Source: Anammoximicrobium sp964486845
GTDB lineage: Bacteria; Planctomycetota; Planctomycetia; Pirellulales; Pirellulaceae
Direction of reading: 5' to 3'
Assembly (NCBI GenBank): GCA_964486845.1
Contig: CAZAQY010000229.1
Coordinates: 1-13,251, forward strand
DNA: 13,251 nt
The position numbers and the translations under genes were made by a program. This document shows, piece by piece, positions 1 to 7,620 of this stretch. Below the pieces are notes generated by a model that worked only from the letters and a program-made list of their open reading frames with translations, was not told the origin of the DNA and ran no database searches. Every line of letters begins with the position of its first letter. Within the stretch, counting starts at the first letter, position 1.

Positions 1-162
1 CTCCGGAAGGCGTATCAAGTGCTCCCCGATCCATCGGCCACAGAAGAAGGCTATGTGCGTGTGATTGATGAATCGGGCGAAGACTACCTCTACCCGGCAG
101 ACTACTTCCTCCCGGTCGCCTTGCCCGCGTCGGTGGCGGAGCAGTTGGCCGTTCCCGCGTAA
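1..162 (+). CDS. Small conserved hypothetical protein, C-terminal part (5' end outside window)
   Basis: An open frame runs from the first base of the window to TAA at 160-162 and encodes 53 residues. The most striking part is the motif VIDESGEDYLYPADYF, followed by a short tail ending in AVPA. I remember this motif from small uncharacterised proteins of planctomycetes and cyanobacteria, usually under 100 residues, so perhaps half or more of the protein is visible. There is no membrane segment, cysteine cluster or catalytic motif in the visible part, and I cannot name a function. No gene follows on the same strand, so it is probably the last gene of its transcription unit. The start and any partner gene lie left of the window. 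The reading frame is well supported by its codon use and acidic, non-repetitive composition; the family assignment is from memory only. Confidence 0.6.
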   Translation, partial: LRKAYQVLPDPSATEEGYVRVIDESGEDYLYPADYFLPVALPASVAEQLAVPA

Positions 163-515
163 CCGGCGCATGCACGGGAGCGGCGGATGCGGTCGCGCGG
201 TATGGCGGCCGCGTTGGCCGCCGCCCGCGTGATCGTGGTCGTTCGGCAAGAATGAAGTTGGCTCGTGGGGGCATAGTCAAAGGAATGGGGACATCCCAGA
301 CTTGGCCTTGTACGCCTTGGTCGAGGGCGGGAATGCGATCGGGGCTGATCCACGACAGACTATGTGCCGTGGTGTCCAGGCAGTGGTTGTCACAGCCGCG
401 CCGGGGGCGGCCAGGTGGCCGAAAAGCCGCTTCGAATCCCAGACGGTTCGCCGTGGTCCCATTTTTTCACCGCCTCGGAGCGAAAGGCGACAATGCGTAG
501 TGGATTCGCGGATCC
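163..515. other. Intergenic stretch without a supported gene
   Basis: About 350 bp between the first gene and the stop codon of the helicase. Several short open frames exist on both strands, but their translations are rich in Arg, Pro and Ala and show no recognisable domain, so I treat them as chance. Apart from the hairpin at 204-222, the stretch near 280-297 containing GGGGACATCCC resembles phrases I have seen in dispersed non-coding planctomycete repeats, but I cannot confirm this. It may be decayed mobile or repeat DNA. Confidence 0.4.
204..222 (+). terminator. Short GC-rich hairpin downstream of the first gene, possible terminator
   Basis: GGCGGCC and GGCCGCC form a perfect 7-bp stem around a 5-nt loop (GCGTT), about 40 bp after the stop codon of the 1-162 gene. 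No run of T follows, so it is not a classical intrinsic terminator. A role in ending or stabilising the upstream transcript is inferred from position only. Confidence 0.25.
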
Positions 516-3038
516 TCAGGGCAGCTCCGGCGTGCTGGCGGCATCTTCCAGGGCCTTGTCGGTGCTGTCGGGGTCGATCTTGCGGCAGGCTTCCGCCAAC
601 CGCTCGGCCACGTCTTCCAAGTCGTCCCGCCACTCGCTCGGGTCCGCATCCGGCGGGCAGAACTGGGTGAATTCGTAGCACAGCAGGATCAGTCGCAGGC
701 AATGGCGAAAGACGATGCCTTCCTGCTTCTGCAGGGCCTTGCTGGTGATGTACTTGTTGAAATCGCCGCCGAATTCGAGCAGTTCACCGGCAGCCCAGAC
801 CGGCGTGGTGATCACGTCGGGCACCCCGGGAAAGTCATAGTCAAACAGCCGCCGGAGCTTGTCCGCCAGCGTCAGGACGCGGACACGCTCTTCGGGGAAC
901 ATGGCCCGGCGGTCGCGGTCGGTCGCTTCCTCGGCTTCCGCAGCCGCGCCGAGTTCTTCGGCCGAGGCCAAACCGAGCTGCAGCAGTTGGACGTCCAGCC
1001 GCGTGGTGGCCAGCGGTCCGGGCGGTAACTGGTCCGGCGGCGGCACGCGCAGCTGGAACAGCATCGAGCGGGGAATCTCCAGGACGCTTTCCATCGCCTG
1101 CACGCGCTCCCAGCGGTCGGCGATGCCCAACTGGTTGACCAGGAAGACGCCGTACAGCGGGTTGATGCCCCGCAACAGCAGGAGCTTTTCCAGCGTGGGC
1201 GTGGGGCGCGCGTACACGGGCCGGTAGGCTGGTTCCTCGGGGGCGTGTCCCGGATCTGCGGCGCTGGCGGCACCGGCACGCTGGGCAGGGGGCCGCGGGT
1301 CCTTTTTCGCCGAGGCGGTCGCTGTCATCACGCGGAGCGTGATGGCTACTGGGGGGGCAACAGGCCGCGGGTCCTTTTTCGCCGAAGCGGTTTCCAAATG
1401 GCTGGGACGAGAGCCGAGCAGGAGCCCCGCCGCCGGTTCGGGGCGACCGGTTGGAGCGTTTGCCGTTTGCGCATGTTGGCTTGCCTCCGCCTTGGCCGCC
1501 GGTTTCTCGGACGGCTTCGGCGGAGGCGGCTCCAGTTCCACGTAACCGGCCTTCCACAGGACCATCAGCATCCGCTCCAATTGTCGCTGGCCGGCTTCCA
1601 GGTGCCGGACGTCGCTCAGACGTTTGGCCACCAGCGTCCGCACGCGGTCGACTTCGGGCGAGGCCTGCAGCATGTAGGCCAGCAGCCGCCACGGCAGCGG
1701 CCCGCGGCTGCGCAGGCGGCCAGGCGGCGACTGGGTCAGCTTCTGAAACTGGGCTTCGGTCCAATACTGCTCGTTGGGCGAGCGTTTGGGCATCTTGCGT
1801 TTGAGGTCCTTTTTGGCCTTCAGCAATCCCGGATCCTTGGTGTTTTCCGGGATCTTGTCGAACTTCTCCCGCCAGCGCAAGATGCGGACGTCGTCTTCGT
1901 GGGCCAACGCGAACACGTAGCCGCGGGTATCGAACTGGGGCCGGCCGGCGCGGCCAAACATCTGATGCGCGGAACTGGGGTCGACCAGTTTCTTGTCGTC
2001 GGGCGGGCCTTTGAGCAGGTTCGGCAGCACCACGCTGCGGGCCGGCAGATTGACGCCGGCCGCCAAGGTCTCGGTACAGACGCAGATCGTCAGCAGCTTG
2101 CGCTGGAAAAGATCCTCGACGATCCGCCGGTACTTGGGCAGTACGCCGGCATGATGCACGCCGACGCCGCGGACCAGGATCTGTTTCAATTTCGGTCCCG
2201 CCCCTTGCGACCAGTCGTAACGTTCCAGTTCGCGGACGAGTTGTTCCTGCTGGCCGTGCGCCAACAGCCGCTTGCCCTTGATCTGTTCGGCGACCGTCCA
2301 GCACTGTTCCCGGTTGAAGCAGAACACCAGGGCGGGCGTCAGCCGCGTCTGGTCGTCGCCCTCGGCCATGGCCTCCAGTTGTTCGTTCAGCAACATGTCG
2401 CCGACCCACTGGAACGTCAGCGGCACCTGGCGGTCGCCGCCCTGGACCAACTCCAACCGGCGATGGTGCTCGTGGTCCAGCCAATTGACGAATTCCAGCG
2501 CGTTGCCCACGGTGGCGGACAGCAGCAGCAAGCGCACGTGCTTGGGCAGCAGCCCCAAGGCAAATTCCCAGACGATCCCGCGCTCCAAATCGTTGAAATT
2601 GTGGAACTCGTCCATCACCACCGCGAACACGTCGTCAAACGGGAACTCCGGGGTCAGCAAACGGTTGAGCAGGATTTCGGCCACCACGACCAGGATCGGC
2701 GCGTCCGGATTGACGCGGCGGTTGCCGGTCACCAGCCCGACGTCCTCCGGGTAGAAGCCCCAGCGTGTGGCCAATTGTTGGAACTCGTTGAACTTCTGGT
2801 CCGTCAGCGCGATCAGGGGCGTCGTATAGTACACTCGTTTGCCGGTCTGCAGGGCCTCGAACAGCGCCGCCTCGGCGATCAGTGTCTTGCCGGTCCCCGT
2901 CGGTGCGCACACCAGCACCCCCTGCTGGGCCGTGAACCACGCCAGCAGCGCTTCCTCCTGCACCGGGTAAGGCGGAAAAGGAAGTTGTTCGAAATACCAC
3001 GCTGCAATCTGGTCGCGGGTCAAGTTCCTGGCTGGCAT
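516..3038 (-). CDS. Ski2/Mtr4-like DExH-box superfamily 2 helicase
   Basis: Predicted 840-residue ATP-dependent nucleic-acid helicase, probably cytosolic. Motif I APTGTGKT is at residues 45-52, motif II DEFH at 143-146, motif III SAT at 174-176 and motif VI QMFGRAGRP at 359-367. The block around 291-333 (GVGVHHAGVLP, then TETLAAGVNLPAR) is the Ski2/Mtr4/Hel308 signature, so an RNA-unwinding or RNA-decay role is plausible, though DNA substrates are not excluded. A low-complexity Pro/Ala linker at about 503-610 contains SAKKDPRP twice (552-559, 576-583). After it comes a folded C-terminal region of about 230 residues that I cannot assign. I chose the ATG at 3038 because the conserved N-terminus (RDQIAAWYFEQLPF) starts there. 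The frame stays open to an ATG at 3272, but that 78-residue extension reads through repeat-like DNA and looks non-coding. It is divergent from the TolC gene. Confidence 0.88.
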   Translation of the reverse strand: MPARNLTRDQIAAWYFEQLPFPPYPVQEEALLAWFTAQQGVLVCAPTGTGKTLIAEAALFEALQTGKRVYYTTPLIALTDQKFNEFQQLATRWGFYPEDVGLVTGNRRVNPDAPILVVVAEILLNRLLTPEFPFDDVFAVVMDEFHNFNDLERGIVWEFALGLLPKHVRLLLLSATVGNALEFVNWLDHEHHRRLELVQGGDRQVPLTFQWVGDMLLNEQLEAMAEGDDQTRLTPALVFCFNREQCWTVAEQIKGKRLLAHGQQEQLVRELERYDWSQGAGPKLKQILVRGVGVHHAGVLPKYRRIVEDLFQRKLLTICVCTETLAAGVNLPARSVVLPNLLKGPPDDKKLVDPSSAHQMFGRAGRPQFDTRGYVFALAHEDDVRILRWREKFDKIPENTKDPGLLKAKKDLKRKMPKRSPNEQYWTEAQFQKLTQSPPGRLRSRGPLPWRLLAYMLQASPEVDRVRTLVAKRLSDVRHLEAGQRQLERMLMVLWKAGYVELEPPPPKPSEKPAAKAEASQHAQTANAPTGRPEPAAGLLLGSRPSHLETASAKKDPRPVAPPVAITLRVMTATASAKKDPRPPAQRAGAASAADPGHAPEEPAYRPVYARPTPTLEKLLLLRGINPLYGVFLVNQLGIADRWERVQAMESVLEIPRSMLFQLRVPPPDQLPPGPLATTRLDVQLLQLGLASAEELGAAAEAEEATDRDRRAMFPEERVRVLTLADKLRRLFDYDFPGVPDVITTPVWAAGELLEFGGDFNKYITSKALQKQEGIVFRHCLRLILLCYEFTQFCPPDADPSEWRDDLEDVAERLAEACRKIDPDSTDKALEDAASTPELP
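1291..1390. repeat. Palindromic REP-like element with flanking direct repeats inside the helicase gene
   Basis: A 28-bp sequence beginning GGCCGCGGGTCC is at 1291-1318 and again at 1363-1390, with 27 of 28 bases identical. Between the copies, CATCACGC (1326-1333) and GCGTGATG (1337-1344) form a perfect 8-bp inverted repeat around GGA. The repeat period is 72 bp, exactly 24 codons, so the helicase frame is kept. On the coding strand each direct repeat encodes SAKKDPRP and the palindrome encodes ITLRVM. The palindrome resembles a dispersed extragenic palindrome I recall from Pirellulaceae genomes, but other copies cannot be checked within this window. Confidence 0.75.
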
Positions 3039-3238
3039 GGGCCGCTGCTCACTGGTTTCGGGGAACGGGACTCCCGCAGTGTACGCCGGAACGGCGGGCG
3101 CGAAAATGGGACGGGGTTTGGGGTGGGGACGCGATGCAAAGTTCCGGACGGCATCTCGAAAGCGAAGTGGATCGCTGCCTGGGAGCCACCCGGCGCCGGA
3201 GCCCTGCGTGACTGACGCGACGCTGACTCGGCTCCAGA

Positions 3239-3300
3239 GCGGCGGCGAGGCACCGCACTCCAGGCATGTCAACCTGGAGAAAATCTGCGTTTTACGGCAA
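3239..3300. repeat. Possible degenerate REP-like element in the helicase/TolC divergent region
   Basis: GCGGCGGCGAGGCACCGC (3240-3257) is an imperfect palindrome. It is followed by CCAGG (3260-3264) and CCTGG (3273-3277), which form a 5-bp inverted repeat around an 8-nt loop. The block recalls a common non-coding planctomycete phrase (GCGGTGGC-AA-GCCACCGC next to CACTCC), of which this would be a diverged copy. That resemblance is from memory. It lies under the implausible N-terminal extension of the helicase frame, which supports the shorter start. Confidence 0.35.
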
Positions 3301-3402
3301 GTCTGTGGGGCGTAGGGGAATTCTTTGTTGTAGCGGTGCGGGCGGTCGATGATGACTGTGGAATCCGTGCCGGCGTGCGCGGATGCAGCGATCCTACCGT
3401 GC

Positions 3403-3408
3403 TAGCCT
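3403..3408 (+). promoter_or_regulatory. Candidate extended -10 box for the TolC-family gene
   Basis: TGCTAGCCT at 3400-3408 fits the extended -10 pattern (TG, one base, then TAGCCT). No good -35 box lies upstream. Transcription would start near 3415, about 20 nt before the ATG at 3436. This is weak evidence from a single short motif. The rest of 3039-3435 holds no supported gene. Confidence 0.25.
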
Positions 3409-3435
3409 GGGTCGGTTCTTGCGGATTGGGATGTC

Positions 3436-5649
3436 ATGGAGCGGACTTTTCGTCGCCAACTGAGCCTCCTGCTGGCGATCTGCTGGCTGGCCGCCGGCTG
3501 TGCGCTCCGGAACGGGTCCGAGATTGACTTCGGGCCGCCCGACTTGGGGCATTATCAGCAGTTGGCCGCGACGATCGAGTACCCGGACGCCGAAAACCCG
3601 GCCTGTGACGACCTGGCCCAGACCCCGCCGCCGCTGACGCTCTCCGAGTCGGAGCCGCCGCCTTTCCGCGACCTGACGTTGCAGGAGGCCATTTCCACAG
3701 CGCTCTCCACGTCGGAGGTGCTGCGGGACCTGCAGGGGCTGGTCCTCACGTCTCGCTCCAATATCCGCACGATCCAAGATCCGGCGCTCAGCGAGACGGA
3801 TCCGACCACCGGAGTCGAGGCGGCCTTGAGCGCCTTTGACGCGACCTTCGAGTCGCATGCGTACTTTGAGAAGAACGACCGGGCCCTGAACAACGTGTTC
3901 TTTGGCGGCGGCACGCGGCTGTTGACCCAGGACCTGCACGCCTACAGCGCGGGAATCACGAAGCGCACGGCCGTGGGCACGAACTTTGCCCTGCGCCACA
4001 ACGTCTACTACGATTTCAACAACCAGCACGGAAACGATGACCCCAATCGGCCTTGGGACGTGAACTTGGAGGCCGAAGTCCGGCAACCGCTGCTGCGGGG
4101 CGCGGGGGCCGAGTTCAATCGGATTGCCGGCCCCAACGGCACGCCCGGCCAGTTCCGCGGGGTCTTGCTCGGCCGGCTGAACACGGACGTGAGTTTGGCG
4201 GAGTTCGAGATCGGCGTGAGCGACTTTGTGGCCCACGTCGAGTACGCGTACTGGCAACTGAGCTACGCCTATCGCGACTTGGACGCCAAGCGGGCGTCGC
4301 GCGATCGCGCGTTGGAAACCTGGCGGCGGATTCACGCTCTGTACGTCAACGGCCGGCGAGGCGGTGAGGCGGAAAAGGAAGCCCAGGCACGCGAACAATA
4401 CTTCCGCTTGCACCAAGAGGTCGAAAACGCGCTCGCCGGCTACATCGGCCGCCTCGAGGGCGGCGGCGCCGGCGGCCCCGGCGTTCAGCAGAGCGAACGG
4501 CAACTGCGGCGGCTGATGGGAATCCCGATCAGCGATGGGACCTTGCTGCGGCCGGTCGATGAACTGACGGTGGCCAAAGTCGTGTTCGACTGGAACGAGG
4601 TATTGATCGAGGCGCTGTCGCGGCGGGCCGAATTGCGCCAACAGCAGTGGCGGATCAAGTGCGCCGAATTGCGGCTCGCGGCGACAAAGAACTTTCTGCT
4701 GCCGCGACTCGATGCGGTGGGCCGCTACCGCTGGCGCGGCCTGGGACACGACCTGTTGGATCCCAACAGCCATTCGCCCGACCGCTTTGACAACGCCTAC
4801 GACAACATGACCAGCGGCGACTTCCAAGAGTGGCAATTGGGCGTCGAGTGTACGGCTCCGCTCGGCTTCCGCCAGGCCCACGTGGCCGTGCGGAACGCAG
4901 AACTGCAACTGGCCCGCGAGCGGGCGATCCTGGAGGAACAGAAACGGGAGGTCGTTCACGATCTGAGCAACAAGTTCGCAGATGTGGAACGGGCATACCT
5001 GGTCTCGCAAACGAACTACAACCGGCGTCTGGCGGCGCGCCAGCAGCTTCAGGCATTGGAGGCGGTCTATGAAGACGCGGACGAGAACGAGAAGACGCGG
5101 CTGCTGGATCTGCTGCTGGACGCCCAACGCCGACTGGCCGACGCCGAGAGCCAATACTACCGTTCGCTGATGGAATACACCCTGGCGATTCGGGACGTTC
5201 ATTACCAAAAAGGATCGCTGCTCGACTACAACGAGATCTTTCTGGCCGAGGGACCGTGGCCGGGAAAAGCGTATCTGGACGCTTGCCGGCGAGATCAGTT
5301 GCGGTCGCCGCCGATCTGCTTGAGCGACTACCGCCTGTCGCGCGGCCCGCTCGTCAGCCAAGGCCCCTACGCCCAGGATATCGCAGCACCAGCCCCGCAG
5401 CCCCCGCCGCACGGCTCGTCAACGCCCAGTCCCGAGGACGGCGGCGCCCCCACCTTGGCTCCCGTGCCGTCGCCTGCCGCGCCCCCGGTAGAGTCCGTCC
5501 CACCCGCCGCGTCTGCAGCCGCCGACTGGTCGCGTCCCCGGCGCCTGCCGCATCTGCAACATGACGCGGCGCAATTCGATTGCCTTCCGACAGGCTACGC
5601 CGCCGGACAAGATGCGAAGGCGCCCGGTCCGGAGGCGGCGGAAGAATGA
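3436..5649 (+). CDS. TolC-family outer-membrane efflux lipoprotein
   Basis: Predicted 737-residue outer-membrane channel component of the TolC family. The N-terminus has basic residues, a hydrophobic stretch and a lipobox LAAGC ending at Cys22, so it is probably exported and lipid-anchored. The mature part begins with an acidic, Pro-rich linker. The TolC-like region starts near residue 80 (LQEAISTAL), and long helical, coiled-coil-prone stretches lie at about 235-310 and 460-570, as expected for the paired helical-hairpin repeats of the channel. A further segment near 600 (YNEIFLAEGPWP) looks conserved. From about residue 650 the tail is low-complexity Pro/Ala/Ser and probably disordered. At 737 residues it is much longer than E. 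coli TolC (about 490). No HlyD adaptor, RND pump or ABC transporter gene is adjacent, so its partners and cargo are unknown. The ATG at 3436 is chosen for the signal peptide; the ribosome-binding site is weak. Confidence 0.88.
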   Translation: MERTFRRQLSLLLAICWLAAGCALRNGSEIDFGPPDLGHYQQLAATIEYPDAENPACDDLAQTPPPLTLSESEPPPFRDLTLQEAISTALSTSEVLRDLQGLVLTSRSNIRTIQDPALSETDPTTGVEAALSAFDATFESHAYFEKNDRALNNVFFGGGTRLLTQDLHAYSAGITKRTAVGTNFALRHNVYYDFNNQHGNDDPNRPWDVNLEAEVRQPLLRGAGAEFNRIAGPNGTPGQFRGVLLGRLNTDVSLAEFEIGVSDFVAHVEYAYWQLSYAYRDLDAKRASRDRALETWRRIHALYVNGRRGGEAEKEAQAREQYFRLHQEVENALAGYIGRLEGGGAGGPGVQQSERQLRRLMGIPISDGTLLRPVDELTVAKVVFDWNEVLIEALSRRAELRQQQWRIKCAELRLAATKNFLLPRLDAVGRYRWRGLGHDLLDPNSHSPDRFDNAYDNMTSGDFQEWQLGVECTAPLGFRQAHVAVRNAELQLARERAILEEQKREVVHDLSNKFADVERAYLVSQTNYNRRLAARQQLQALEAVYEDADENEKTRLLDLLLDAQRRLADAESQYYRSLMEYTLAIRDVHYQKGSLLDYNEIFLAEGPWPGKAYLDACRRDQLRSPPICLSDYRLSRGPLVSQGPYAQDIAAPAPQPPPHGSSTPSPEDGGAPTLAPVPSPAAPPVESVPPAASAAADWSRPRRLPHLQHDAAQFDCLPTGYAAGQDAKAPGPEAAEE

Positions 5650-5709
5650 GCGGGAGAAAACAAACAGGCTGACAGAAACTCGGCGTGACAGGTCGTGTGG
5701 CGTTTCGTG

Positions 5710-6150
5710 CTACTTCGTGGACAGTTCGATGCGTCCGAGTTCGGTCGGCTTGCCCGGCTCCACCTTGAAGCGATGTTGGGACTTCTGCTGATCGGCGTAG
5801 CGGCCCTTGAGTTTGTCGGGGCCGCCGTAGCTCTTGGTGATCATGTTGAAGGTGCCCCACGCGAAGGTCAGCAGGTATTCGCCTTCGGGCACTCCGTCGG
5901 CGGACTGGTAGGTGGAAATGGCAAACTTTCCGTCCGGGCCGGTCATGGCGGACGAGACGGTCGGGGCCGCCGTGTCGATGCCCTCGACGTGGTGGCACGC
6001 GACCTGCAGTTGGGCCGCCGGCTGGCCGTCGACATAGACCTCGCCCGTGACCGGAAACGTCTCCTTCCGGTCGGGCATCTTTTCGCCACAGGAACACAAC
6101 CACAGACACACGACCGCCACCGCGGCCAGCCGTCTGGCTGGAATGGTCAT
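5710..6150 (-). CDS. Small transthyretin-like lipoprotein downstream of DUF1559
   Basis: 146 residues. A signal sequence ends in LCSC, with Cys21 the likely lipidated residue; Cys at the lipobox -2 position is unusual, and Cys19 is also present. The mature part resembles a carboxypeptidase-regulatory or transthyretin-like beta-sandwich: FPVTGEVYVDGQPA at about 32-45, a central GPDGKF turn, and a Gly/Pro-rich loop (PEGEYLLTF). Planctomycetes encode many such proteins, often directly after a DUF1559 gene; their function is unknown but the location is presumably periplasmic or on the outer membrane. The gene starts 29 bp after the DUF1559 stop on the same strand. AAGGGG (6157-6162) sits 6 nt before the ATG, so the two genes probably form an operon. 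It is convergent with the TolC gene, leaving 60 bp in which I see no clear terminator. Confidence 0.85.
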   Translation of the reverse strand: MTIPARRLAAVAVVCLWLCSCGEKMPDRKETFPVTGEVYVDGQPAAQLQVACHHVEGIDTAAPTVSSAMTGPDGKFAISTYQSADGVPEGEYLLTFAWGTFNMITKSYGGPDKLKGRYADQQKSQHRFKVEPGKPTELGRIELSTK

Positions 6151-6179
6151 ATACTACCCCTTGTCGTCACCAGTGTGGC

Positions 6180-7226
6180 CTATTTCGGCACGTTGAAGGA
6201 TTCGCCCTTGGCACGCGTGATCATCGAGGCGACCACGTACGCTTCCGTGTCCTCGGACAGGAACTTGACCGAGCCGTCGGCCAACAGGAAATGGCAGCCG
6301 CCGGGATGGAAGGAGTGGAAGCCGCGGCCGTTCATGTTCGTCCGGTTGATCGCGTAGGGCCCTTCCATGAGCGGATTGTCCCAGAGCGAGCCCGCCACCC
6401 AGTGCTCGCCATTGAGGATATCGCCCCACCCGCCCCCGTTGATGCCGGCGTAAGTCGGTTCCAACGGGTTGTTCCACACCGACAGCCCCGCATAGACGCG
6501 ATTTCCCCCCGTGCGCTCCGCCACGATGAACGTGTTGGACGTGCCGTCCGTAATGTCCGCCATCTTGTTGGAACTGACCGTGATTTGCGTCGGGTTGCTG
6601 AGGTTCGTACCGAGGTACTGCAGGACCCCGTCGCGGCTCCCCCCGGCGCTGCCGCTGTAGGCCACCGTGGCGAACACACCCCGCACACCGGTTGTGGCGA
6701 TGTAGTCCGAAGGCGCGGCGGACCAGCTGAGGGGATAACCGGCGGGAGTGAGGTCCGCGGAGACGGTTCGTTTGTCAGGCGCGCCGAGTGCGGAAGGACA
6801 AATGTACGTGGGCAGGACGGTCTGGATGACTTTCAGGTTCTCCTGGACTTGCGGCAGGGCGGCAAACGCATTGACCGCCGGGTACCGGTCGTCGAACCGG
6901 TCCTTGAGCGATTGCTGCTCGATGAACGGCAGGATCCGCACGCCCCACACCTGGGCATTCATTCCTGGGCCCAGAGAGCCTCCCGGAAGGTAGACCATCC
7001 ACGCAAAGGGATATGACTTGTGCGTGTCGTGGTAGTTCTGCAATCCCAAGCCGAGTTGTTTGAGGTTGTTCGTACACTGCGTCCGCCGGGCGGCCTCCCG
7101 CGCCGCCTGGATCGCGGGAAGCAGCAGCGCCACCAAAATTCCGATGATGGCGATCACCACCAGCAGTTCCACCAGCGTGAAGGCCAGTCTGCGCTTCCGC
7201 GCTCCAGATGACGACATCAAGCACAT
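6180..7226 (-). CDS. DUF1559 prepilin-like protein (type II/IV pseudopilin N-terminus, H-x9-DG C-terminus)
   Basis: 348 residues from the ATG at 7226. A short basic leader (GARKRRLA) is followed by FTLVELLVVIAIIGILVALL, the N-methylation/pseudopilin helix at about 16-35, with Glu20 at the +5 position. Then comes the DUF1559 hallmark AAREAARRTQCTNNLKQ. The C-terminus carries HPGGCHFLLADG (H307, D317, G318), the H-x9-DG signature. The family is hugely expanded in planctomycetes; members are thought to be inner-membrane anchored and perhaps assembled like pseudopilins, but their role is unknown. The residue before the predicted cleavage site is Ala15 rather than the usual Gly. The start is set by AGGAG at 7236-7240, 9 nt upstream; the frame stays open to a TTG at 7400, but that codon lies in a likely promoter. 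It is first in an operon with the lipoprotein gene. Confidence 0.92.
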   Translation of the reverse strand: MCLMSSSGARKRRLAFTLVELLVVIAIIGILVALLLPAIQAAREAARRTQCTNNLKQLGLGLQNYHDTHKSYPFAWMVYLPGGSLGPGMNAQVWGVRILPFIEQQSLKDRFDDRYPAVNAFAALPQVQENLKVIQTVLPTYICPSALGAPDKRTVSADLTPAGYPLSWSAAPSDYIATTGVRGVFATVAYSGSAGGSRDGVLQYLGTNLSNPTQITVSSNKMADITDGTSNTFIVAERTGGNRVYAGLSVWNNPLEPTYAGINGGGWGDILNGEHWVAGSLWDNPLMEGPYAINRTNMNGRGFHSFHPGGCHFLLADGSVKFLSEDTEAYVVASMITRAKGESFNVPK

Positions 7227-7235
7227 GACGCCATG

Positions 7236-7240
7236 CTCCT
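7236..7240 (-). promoter_or_regulatory. Ribosome-binding site that decides the DUF1559 start
   Basis: The minus strand reads AGGAG followed by 9 nt and ATG at 7226, giving the N-terminus MCLMSSSGARKRR. The next in-frame ATG (7217) would be 18 nt away, so 7226 is preferred. Confidence 0.55.
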
Positions 7241-7371
7241 CTCCGTGAGAGTAATCCGGGGATTCATGTCTCCCCTCAGTACCAAGACGAATCGAGGACG
7301 ATCTAAGCGGCAGAACAAGGGTCCAGCCGAACGGATTGCCTCGCGACAGCTCCGGTAAAGTGCTGCCTTCC

Positions 7372-7400
7372 AAGATAATGGGCCAGAGTCGCGACGTCAA
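7372..7400 (-). promoter_or_regulatory. Sigma70-like promoter for the DUF1559-lipoprotein operon
   Basis: On the minus strand, TTGACG (7395-7400, 5 of 6 to consensus) and TATCTT (7372-7377, 4 of 6) are separated by exactly 17 bp. Transcription would begin near 7365, giving a leader of about 140 nt before the ATG at 7226. The match is good for such GC-rich DNA, but it is a motif prediction only. Confidence 0.45.
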
Positions 7401-7490
7401 TGGTTTCGTCTTGAAGCCCGGAGCTTGTGACCGGGACTGCCTGGCCCCCTTCGTCGGTCCGGACGGCTACAATGCGGCGCGGATAGCCTG

Positions 7491-7496
7491 TACAAT
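7491..7496 (+). promoter_or_regulatory. Candidate -10 box upstream of the XPB gene
   Basis: TACAAT (5 of 6 to the -10 consensus) lies 124 bp before the GTG start of XPB; a second TACAAT is at 7468-7473. Neither has a clear -35 box. The rest of the 7227-7620 divergent region contains only short, unconvincing open frames and a small palindrome, GCAAGCTTGC (about 7527-7536). Confidence 0.25.
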
Positions 7497-7620
7497 CGCA
7501 GGGCCAATCCCGCTTCGCGCATGGCAAGCTTGCGGCGGCCGATGGTTCTGCCCGGAAATGCGGGGCTGCAAGGTTTTGGCGTAGCGAAGGCCGGGAGTCC
7601 TGCGTGGCAAGGAATGCTTC

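Noticed and set aside
841..3215. Long open frames antisense or out of phase to the helicase (547 codons minus at 841-2484; 656 codons plus at 1245-3215).
   Set aside because: Their translations are dominated by Arg, Gly, Ala, Pro, Gln and His with no domain, as expected for shadows of high-GC coding DNA; the helicase frame contains every motif.
3039..3272. N-terminal extension of the helicase from ATG 3272.
   Set aside because: It reads through repeat-like, low-quality coding sequence, and the conserved N-terminus begins at the ATG at 3038.
3394..5412. 672-codon minus-strand frame opposite the TolC gene.
   Set aside because: No signal peptide, domain or ribosome-binding site; the plus strand has a lipobox and the TolC pattern.
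7227..7400. N-terminal extension of the DUF1559 protein from TTG 7400.
   Set aside because: It would put 58 residues before a prepilin leader, and the TTG is part of a -35 box; a strong ribosome-binding site supports 7226.
7336..7584. 82-codon plus-strand frame before XPB.
   Set aside because: No ribosome-binding site, no recognisable domain, and it overlaps the divergent promoter region.
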